The notes below the pieces were generated by a model that did no database searches, was not told the DNA's origin, and saw nothing but the letters and a program-made list of their open reading frames with translations. Shown here piece by piece: positions 5,218-9,775 of a stretch of DNA of 9,775 bases (position 1 is its first letter; each line of letters begins with the position of its first letter). Both the position numbers and the translations under genes were made by a program. The stretch is from Actinomycetes bacterium (GTDB lineage: Bacteria; Actinomycetota; Thermoleophilia; BMS3ABIN01), in NCBI GenBank assembly GCA_021790075.1, contig JAJYIN010000070.1:1-9775 (forward strand), given 5' to 3'.

Positions 5218-7701
5218 ATGACGCTGCCCCCGGTAAGGGTGTCCGGAACCGGCGCCCTGGTGTCCCTGACCATCGACGGTCAGGAAGTGTTGGCCCGCGA
5301 AGGCGACACCATCCTGGAGGCGGCCAAGTCGGTGAAGATAAAGATTCCCCACCTGTGCATCCTCAAGGGGCTGGAGCCCTTTGGCGGCTGCCGGGTCTGC
5401 GTCGTGGAGGTGGAAGGCGAGGAGCGGCCGTTGCCGTCGTGCGCCACCTATGTCGCCGAGGGCATGCGGGTGACCACCAGGAGCGAGAAGCTCGAGCGGC
5501 TGCGGAAAACCTACCTGGAGCTGCTGCTCTCGGACCACAATGCCTACTGCCTGCCGCCCTGCAAGTACGGCTGCCCCACCAACGTGGACATCCCCGGCTT
5601 CATCGGCCTGCTGGCGAGCGGGGACTATGAGGGCTCCCAGCGGGCGCTCAAGGCCAACCTGCCCTTCCCGGCCACCGTCGGCCGCGTCTGCCCGCACCCC
5701 TGCGAGCAGAACTGCCGCCGCAGCGAGGTGGATGAGGCCATCTCCATCCGGCTGTCACACCGCTGGGTGGGCGACGTCGCCATCGAAAAAGGTTATCACC
5801 CGGAGGAGCCCGAGCCTCCCACCGGCAAGAAGGTGGCGGTGATCGGCGCCGGGCCTGCCGGCCTTACCAATGCCTATTACCTGGCCCTCAAAGGCCACGC
5901 CGTGACCATCTTCGAGGCCCTGCCCGACACCGGCGGCATGCTCCGCTATGGCATCCCCGAATACCGGCTGCCCAAGAAGGTGCTGGCCGCCGAGCTCAAG
6001 CCGCTCTGGGAGATGGGCGTCGAGCTGAAGACCCGCATGGCCCTCGGACCCGATTTCTCCCTCGAGGACCTGCTGGGGGAAATGGGCTTCGATGCCGTCT
6101 TCCTGGGAATCGGCGCCCACGAGAGCCGCGCCATGCGGGTGGAGGGGGAAGATTTACAAGGTGTTATACCTGTGGTGGAATACCTGCGGGAAGTGGCCCT
6201 GGGCAACCCGCCCGAAATCGGCGACAGGGTGGCGGTCATCGGCGGCGGCTTCTCCGCCATGGACGCCGCCAGGGTCTCGCGGCGCCTGGGCTCCAGCGAG
6301 GTGACGGTGCTTTACCGCCGCACCCAGAAGGAGATGCCCGCCCACGAGCTGGAGGTCACCGACGCCATGGAAGAAGGCGTCAAGTTCACCTTCCTGGTCG
6401 CCCCCGTGAAAGTCGAGGGCGAGAACGGCAAGGTCACCGGCATCGTCTGCCAAAAGATGGAGCTGGGCGAGCCGGACGCCAGCGGCCGCCGCCGGCCGGA
6501 GCCAGTGGCCGGTTCCGAGTATGTCATCCCCGTGGACACGATCATCCCGGCAATCGGCCAGATGCCCATGCTCACTTTCCCGCGCAAGGAAACCGGGGAA
6601 GAGTGTTCCTTCCTGCCGGAAGAATCGCAGGTGGTCTGCACCAAGTGGCAAACGGTGGAAACCAATCCCAAAACATACCAGACCAGCCGTCCCCAGGTCT
6701 TTGCCGCCGGCGACGCCGTCACCGGCGCCGCCACAGTCGTCGAGGCCATCGGCGCCGCCAAGAAGGCGGCCTGGGCCATGGACGCCTTCCTTAAGGGAGA
6801 GGACATGGAGGCCTACGAGGCCGGGCTGCCCGAGTATGACAAGCCGCCCATGATCTCCATCCCTGCCTACCGGAAAGAAAAGGAAGAGCGGCAGATGACG
6901 CCGCAGCTGGAAGTGAGGGAGCGTGAAGGCAATTTCCTGGAGATCGACCGCGGCTTCTCCGAGAACGCCGTCGGATTGGAAGGCCGCCGCTGCCTGCAGT
7001 GCATCTGCGAAGGGGTAGAGACCTGCAAGCTGAGGCGCTACAGCATCGCCGCCGGGCTGATGCGGGGCGAAGCCAACCGCTTTGAGGGCCCGCAGCACCT
7101 GTACGGGCGCGACACCAGCCACGCCTTCATCCAGCGCGACCCCAACCGCTGCATCGACTGCGGCCGCTGTATCCGTGTCTGCAAATACTGGACCGGCTCC
7201 GGCGTCTATGACTTCACCGGCCGCGGCCCGGAAACCATCGCCACACCACCTTTTGACCGATCGCTCAACGAGACCGACTGCGTTTCCTGCGGCCGCTGCG
7301 CCACTTATTGCCCCACCGGGGCCCTCTACATGAAAGAGCGCCGGCTTTCCAACTGGCATCTTGATACTTCCCGCTGTATATTTTGCGCTGACTGCGTGGA
7401 GGTCTGCCCGGTGGAGTCGCTGGCGATCACACCGGCCTTCGAGCTGGCCACGGCCAGCCACGGCGAGCTGCACTGCAACCTGCTGGAGAAGGCGCGCGGC
7501 TCCGACCTCGAGCCCCAAAGCACCTGCGAGACGGACCACGCCGCCAAGCCGGATCAGGACCACTCGGCCAAGGAGTACCAGCGCCAGCCCGCCCAGCCCG
7601 CCACCGAGCCCGCCGCTCGGCCCGCCGCGGAACCTGCGCCGGCAGCGGCAGCCGCTCCGGCCGGCGAGCCGCAAACGAAACCGGAAGAGGAGGCCGGGTG
7701 A
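5218..7701 (+). CDS. Fusion: NuoG-type 2Fe-2S, GltD-type FAD/NADPH module, NuoG 4Fe-4S, NuoI C-terminal half
   Basis: This 827-residue multi-cofactor protein probably feeds electrons into complex I. It begins with a plant-type 2Fe-2S domain (C47, C58, C61, C75) and a NuoG-like His/Cys motif DHNAYC (H107, C111), which runs directly into the Fe-S region of GltD/NfnB proteins (C115, C119, then GRVCPHPCEQNC with C158, C162, C166). A FAD Rossmann motif GAGPAG (210-215) and an NADPH-type motif GGGFSAMDAAR (from 342) with VLYRRTQKEMPA follow. Next come RCLQCIC (591-597) and two NuoG-type motifs: C645, C648, C651, C655 and C688, C691, C694, C698. The end is the second NuoI motif (C720, C723, C726, C730) plus FELA, then an Ala/Pro-rich tail. 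The molybdopterin-like C-terminal domain of NuoG is absent. The start is uncertain: ATG 5218 has a poor ribosome site, GTG 5179 (GGAAAG upstream) and GTG 5260 are alternatives, and ATG 5077 would overlap the previous gene. Confidence 0.9.
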   Translation: MTLPPVRVSGTGALVSLTIDGQEVLAREGDTILEAAKSVKIKIPHLCILKGLEPFGGCRVCVVEVEGEERPLPSCATYVAEGMRVTTRSEKLERLRKTYLELLLSDHNAYCLPPCKYGCPTNVDIPGFIGLLASGDYEGSQRALKANLPFPATVGRVCPHPCEQNCRRSEVDEAISIRLSHRWVGDVAIEKGYHPEEPEPPTGKKVAVIGAGPAGLTNAYYLALKGHAVTIFEALPDTGGMLRYGIPEYRLPKKVLAAELKPLWEMGVELKTRMALGPDFSLEDLLGEMGFDAVFLGIGAHESRAMRVEGEDLQGVIPVVEYLREVALGNPPEIGDRVAVIGGGFSAMDAARVSRRLGSSEVTVLYRRTQKEMPAHELEVTDAMEEGVKFTFLVAPVKVEGENGKVTGIVCQKMELGEPDASGRRRPEPVAGSEYVIPVDTIIPAIGQMPMLTFPRKETGEECSFLPEESQVVCTKWQTVETNPKTYQTSRPQVFAAGDAVTGAATVVEAIGAAKKAAWAMDAFLKGEDMEAYEAGLPEYDKPPMISIPAYRKEKEERQMTPQLEVREREGNFLEIDRGFSENAVGLEGRRCLQCICEGVETCKLRRYSIAAGLMRGEANRFEGPQHLYGRDTSHAFIQRDPNRCIDCGRCIRVCKYWTGSGVYDFTGRGPETIATPPFDRSLNETDCVSCGRCATYCPTGALYMKERRLSNWHLDTSRCIFCADCVEVCPVESLAITPAFELATASHGELHCNLLEKARGSDLEPQSTCETDHAAKPDQDHSAKEYQRQPAQPATEPAARPAAEPAPAAAAAPAGEPQTKPEEEAG
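7342..7491 (+). other. nuoI: C-terminal half of a split NuoI (second 4Fe-4S motif)
   Basis: This is a domain of the fusion at 5218-7701 (residues about 709-758). NWHLDTSRCIFCADCVEVCP followed by AITPAFELATASHGEL matches the second half of NuoI and NdhI in order and spacing, including the RCIFC start and the FELA/YELA segment after the cluster. The NuoG-type ferredoxin pair ends immediately before it (CPTGALYMKE). The next gene is nuoJ, the normal neighbour of nuoI. Confidence 0.87.
7688..7693 (+). promoter_or_regulatory. Ribosome binding site for nuoJ
   Basis: AGGAGG lies in the last codons of the upstream fusion gene, four bases before the GTG at 7698. It is the strongest Shine-Dalgarno in the window and supports the overlapping GTG start. 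Confidence 0.7.
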
Positions 7702-8198
7702 ACGAGTTTTCCAGCGCCGCTTTTTACCCGGTAGCCGTCATGGTGCTGGCCGCCGCCGTGCTGGTGGTGTCATTCAAGAACCTCATCTACAGCGCCCTGG
7801 CGATGATCGCCTGCTTCGCCGGCGTGGCGGCGCTGTTCGTGCTGCTGCACGCTGAGCTGCTGGCCTCGGCCCAGATTCTGCTATATGTGGGCGCCATCTC
7901 CATCCTCATCCTGTTCGCCATCATGCTTACCCGCAACCGCGGCGGCGAGGTGAAGCTGTTCTTCCATCAACAGGCCTGGATGGCGATTCCGGTGGTGGCG
8001 ATTGTGGGGCTGATCCTGATAATCGTGATCGGCTCGGCCCATTACAACGCCGCCGACACCGCCCAGAACCCAGGCACCAAGGACCTGGCCAGCATGCTCT
8101 TCAACCAGTATGCTTTCCCGTTCGAGCTCGTCTCCCTGGTCCTGCTGGTCGCCATTGTGGGCGCCATCCTGCTGGCCAAGAAAGAGAAGATCAAGTGA
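7698..8198 (+). CDS. nuoJ: NADH-quinone oxidoreductase subunit J
   Basis: NuoJ (ND6 homologue) is a small membrane subunit between NuoH and NuoK that takes part in coupling quinone reduction to proton pumping. The 166-residue product has about five hydrophobic segments (roughly residues 10-26, 30-50, 55-77, 92-112 and 142-160). It shows the family block SAQILLYVGAISILILFAIM, with the YVGA motif of the third helix, whose pi-bulge is mobile in complex I structures. The length is usual for the shorter bacterial NuoJ proteins. The GTG start overlaps the stop of the upstream fusion gene (GTGA) with a strong Shine-Dalgarno, and its own TGA overlaps the start of nuoK in the same way. Confidence 0.94.
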   Translation: MNEFSSAAFYPVAVMVLAAAVLVVSFKNLIYSALAMIACFAGVAALFVLLHAELLASAQILLYVGAISILILFAIMLTRNRGGEVKLFFHQQAWMAIPVVAIVGLILIIVIGSAHYNAADTAQNPGTKDLASMLFNQYAFPFELVSLVLLVAIVGAILLAKKEKIK

Positions 8199-8503
8199 CG
8201 CCGCTGCAACATTACCTCGCCCTGTCCGTGGCGCTGTTCTGTATCGGCGCCTGGGGGGTGCTGGCCCGCCGCAACATCATCGTGGTGGTCATGTGTCTGG
8301 AACTGATGCTCAACGCCGTCAACGTCGCCCTGGTGGCTTTCTCCAATTATTCGCAGGTCATCCCGGGGCGGGGCGAAGTCTTTGTCTTTTTCGTTCTGGG
8401 AGTGGCGGCGGCCGAGGTGGCCGTCGGCCTCTCCATCGGTATCGCCATGTACCGCCTGCGGGAACGCCTGAAAGTCGATGAGCTCGACGAGATGAAGGGA
8501 TAG
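8195..8503 (+). CDS. nuoK: NADH-quinone oxidoreductase subunit K
   Basis: NuoK (ND4L homologue) is a three-helix membrane subunit linking the E-channel to the antiporter-like subunits. The 102-residue length is exactly typical. The two buried glutamates essential in the family are present: E36 in CLELMLNAVN and E74 in AAAEVAVGLSI. The GTG start overlaps the nuoJ stop by four bases (GTGA), with an A/G-rich AAAGAGAAGA upstream as a moderate ribosome site. The product begins MTPLQHYLAL, the usual position for a NuoK N-terminus, so no other start is needed. Confidence 0.96.
   Translation: MTPLQHYLALSVALFCIGAWGVLARRNIIVVVMCLELMLNAVNVALVAFSNYSQVIPGRGEVFVFFVLGVAAAEVAVGLSIGIAMYRLRERLKVDELDEMKG
8496..8500 (+). 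promoter_or_regulatory. Ribosome binding site for nuoL
   Basis: AGGGA at the end of nuoK is four bases before TTG 8505. No ATG or GTG is available at the expected N-terminus of NuoL, so this site helps to justify the rare TTG start. Confidence 0.5.
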
Positions 8504-8504
8504 C

Positions 8505-9775
8505 TTGAACAAGACAGCCGTCATCCTGATACCGCTGCTGCCGCTGGCCTCCTTCCTGTTCACGGGGCTGCTGGGACGCCGCTGGCTCAGGGAAAAGGCC
8601 CATTACGTCTCGGTGGCCTCAGTGGCCATCTCCTGGGCGCTCTGCATGTACGTGTTTATCCAGGTGGAACGGGGACAGACGCTCAACTGGCAGATCTATT
8701 CCTGGATCGCCGCCGGCAGCTTCAAGATCGACATCGGCGTCCTGGTGGATCAGCTCACCGCCGTCATGCTGCTGGTGGTCTCCACCGTCGGCTTCATGGT
8801 GCACGTCTACTCGATCGGCTACATGCACGGCGACAGCGGCTACTACCGCTTCTTCGCCTACCTCAACCTGTTCATGTTCTCCATGTTCATGCTGGTGCTG
8901 GGCAATAACTTCCTGCTCCTCTACGTTTTCTGGGAAGCGGTCGGCCTGTGCTCCTACCTGCTGATCGCCTTCTGGTTCCCCAAGCTGAGCGCATCCCAGG
9001 CAGGCATGAAGGCCTTCCTGGTCAACCGCGTGGGAGACTTCGGCTTCAGCCTCGGCATCATGCTCATCTTCGTAACCCTGGGAACGCTTAGCTTCCAGGG
9101 AGTCTTTGGCTCGGTGGGAAGCATCGGCGGCGGCACGCTGACGGCCATCTGCCTGCTGCTGTTCATGGGGGCCATGGGCAAGAGCGCCCAGTTCCCGCTG
9201 CACGTCTGGCTGCCGGACGCCATGGAGGGCCCCACGCCGGTCAGCTCCCTCATCCACGCCGCCACCATGGTCAACGCCGGCGTCTACATGGTCGCCCGCT
9301 GCAGCCCCCTGTTCGCCGGTTCCCACACCGCGATGGTGGTGGTTTCCGGAGTGGGCGCCTTTACCGCTCTTTTTGCCGGCACCATCGCCGTCACCCAAAA
9401 CGACATCAAGAAGGTGCTGGCCTATTCCACCGTCAGCCAGCTGGGCTACATGTTCCTGGCCCTGGGGGTGGGCGCCTGGACTGCGGCCATCTTCCACCTG
9501 CTGGCCCACGGATTCTTCAAGGGCCTCCTGTTCCTCTGCTCGGGCGCCGTCATCCATTCGCTGGCCGGCGAGCAGGACATGCGCAACATGGGCGGCCTCA
9601 GGAAGAAGACCAAGATCACCTACTGGACCTTTGTCATCGGTGCCCTGGCGATTTCGGGCTTCCCGGGCTTCTCCGGCTTCTTCAGCAAGGACGCCGTGCT
9701 TTCCGGCGCCTTCGAGCACGGTTACCTGATCTTCTGGATCATGGCGGTAATCACCGTGTTCCTGACCGCCTTCTA
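8505..9775 (+). CDS. nuoL: NADH-quinone oxidoreductase subunit L (3' end missing)
   Basis: NuoL (ND5 homologue) is the distal antiporter-like proton-pumping subunit. The gene runs off the right edge after 423 codons; full-length family members have roughly 600-650 residues. The product starts NKTAVILIPLLPLASF, the usual NuoL N-terminus, from a TTG two bases after the nuoK stop. Conserved features include E144 in VFWEAVGLCSYL, NRVGDFGF, K226 in GKSAQFPLHVWLPDAMEGPT, SSLIHAATMVNAGVYMVAR, TQNDIKKVLAYSTVSQLGYM and SGFFSKD. E144 and K226 are the Glu/Lys pair of the first proton half-channel. The later half-channel and the long lateral helix would lie beyond the window. Nothing suggests it is broken within the window. 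Confidence 0.95.
   Translation, partial: MNKTAVILIPLLPLASFLFTGLLGRRWLREKAHYVSVASVAISWALCMYVFIQVERGQTLNWQIYSWIAAGSFKIDIGVLVDQLTAVMLLVVSTVGFMVHVYSIGYMHGDSGYYRFFAYLNLFMFSMFMLVLGNNFLLLYVFWEAVGLCSYLLIAFWFPKLSASQAGMKAFLVNRVGDFGFSLGIMLIFVTLGTLSFQGVFGSVGSIGGGTLTAICLLLFMGAMGKSAQFPLHVWLPDAMEGPTPVSSLIHAATMVNAGVYMVARCSPLFAGSHTAMVVVSGVGAFTALFAGTIAVTQNDIKKVLAYSTVSQLGYMFLALGVGAWTAAIFHLLAHGFFKGLLFLCSGAVIHSLAGEQDMRNMGGLRKKTKITYWTFVIGALAISGFPGFSGFFSKDAVLSGAFEHGYLIFWIMAVITVFLTAF

Noticed and set aside
6154..7674. Long open frame on the minus strand (506 codons) opposite the second fusion gene
   Set aside because: It is antisense to a gene with many conserved cofactor motifs. GC-rich coding DNA often leaves such open frames, and the translation matches no family I recognise.
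8619..9719. Long open frame on the minus strand (366 codons) opposite nuoL
   Set aside because: It is a His/Glu/Gly-rich antisense product of a clearly recognised NuoL reading frame, with no independent evidence of coding.

Overview
The window is a contiguous stretch of a respiratory complex I (NADH:quinone oxidoreductase, nuo) operon. All genes are on the + strand and tightly packed. It is GC-rich, with GTG and TTG starts and stop/start overlaps. This fits a high-GC bacterium (an actinobacterial or similar lineage is possible), but nothing here fixes the taxonomy. The ends are open: nuoB is cut at the left and nuoL at the right. nuoA presumably lies upstream and nuoM/nuoN downstream, outside the window.

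Layout: nuoB (3' part), nuoC, nuoD, nuoH, then two large fusion genes (3306-5123 and 5218-7701), then nuoJ, nuoK and nuoL (5' part). nuoB, C, D, H, J, K and L look like ordinary complex I subunits: the quinone-site and N2-cluster residues of the connecting arm, and the charged membrane residues of the proton-pumping arm, can be recognised.

The unusual part is the middle. The 605-residue protein at 3306-5123 starts as the N-terminal half of NuoI (one 4Fe-4S motif). It continues into a shortened NuoE-like helical segment without the 2Fe-2S domain, then a NuoF/HydB-type flavoprotein. The 827-residue protein at 5218-7701 starts like NuoG (2Fe-2S plus His/Cys motif) and continues as a complete GltD/NfnB-type FAD and NADPH module. 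It then has NuoG-type 4Fe-4S motifs and ends with the C-terminal half of NuoI (the second 4Fe-4S motif and the following FELA segment). The N-half of NuoI still sits next to nuoH and the C-half next to nuoJ, their normal neighbours. The simplest reading is that an electron-input cassette (E-F-G plus GltD) was inserted in frame inside nuoI, splitting it into two chimeric genes.

Functionally this suggests a complex I whose input module is covalently tied to the quinone module through both NuoI halves. It may accept electrons from NADPH at the GltD-like FAD site as well as, or instead of, NADH at a NuoF-like site. The NuoF-like part shows departures at the FMN site and in the N3 cluster (one ligand Cys replaced by Gly). 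The junction between the two fusion genes holds the only sizeable intergenic gap (94 bases) and an imperfect direct duplication. No promoter, terminator, RNA gene, mobile element or CRISPR array was recognised.
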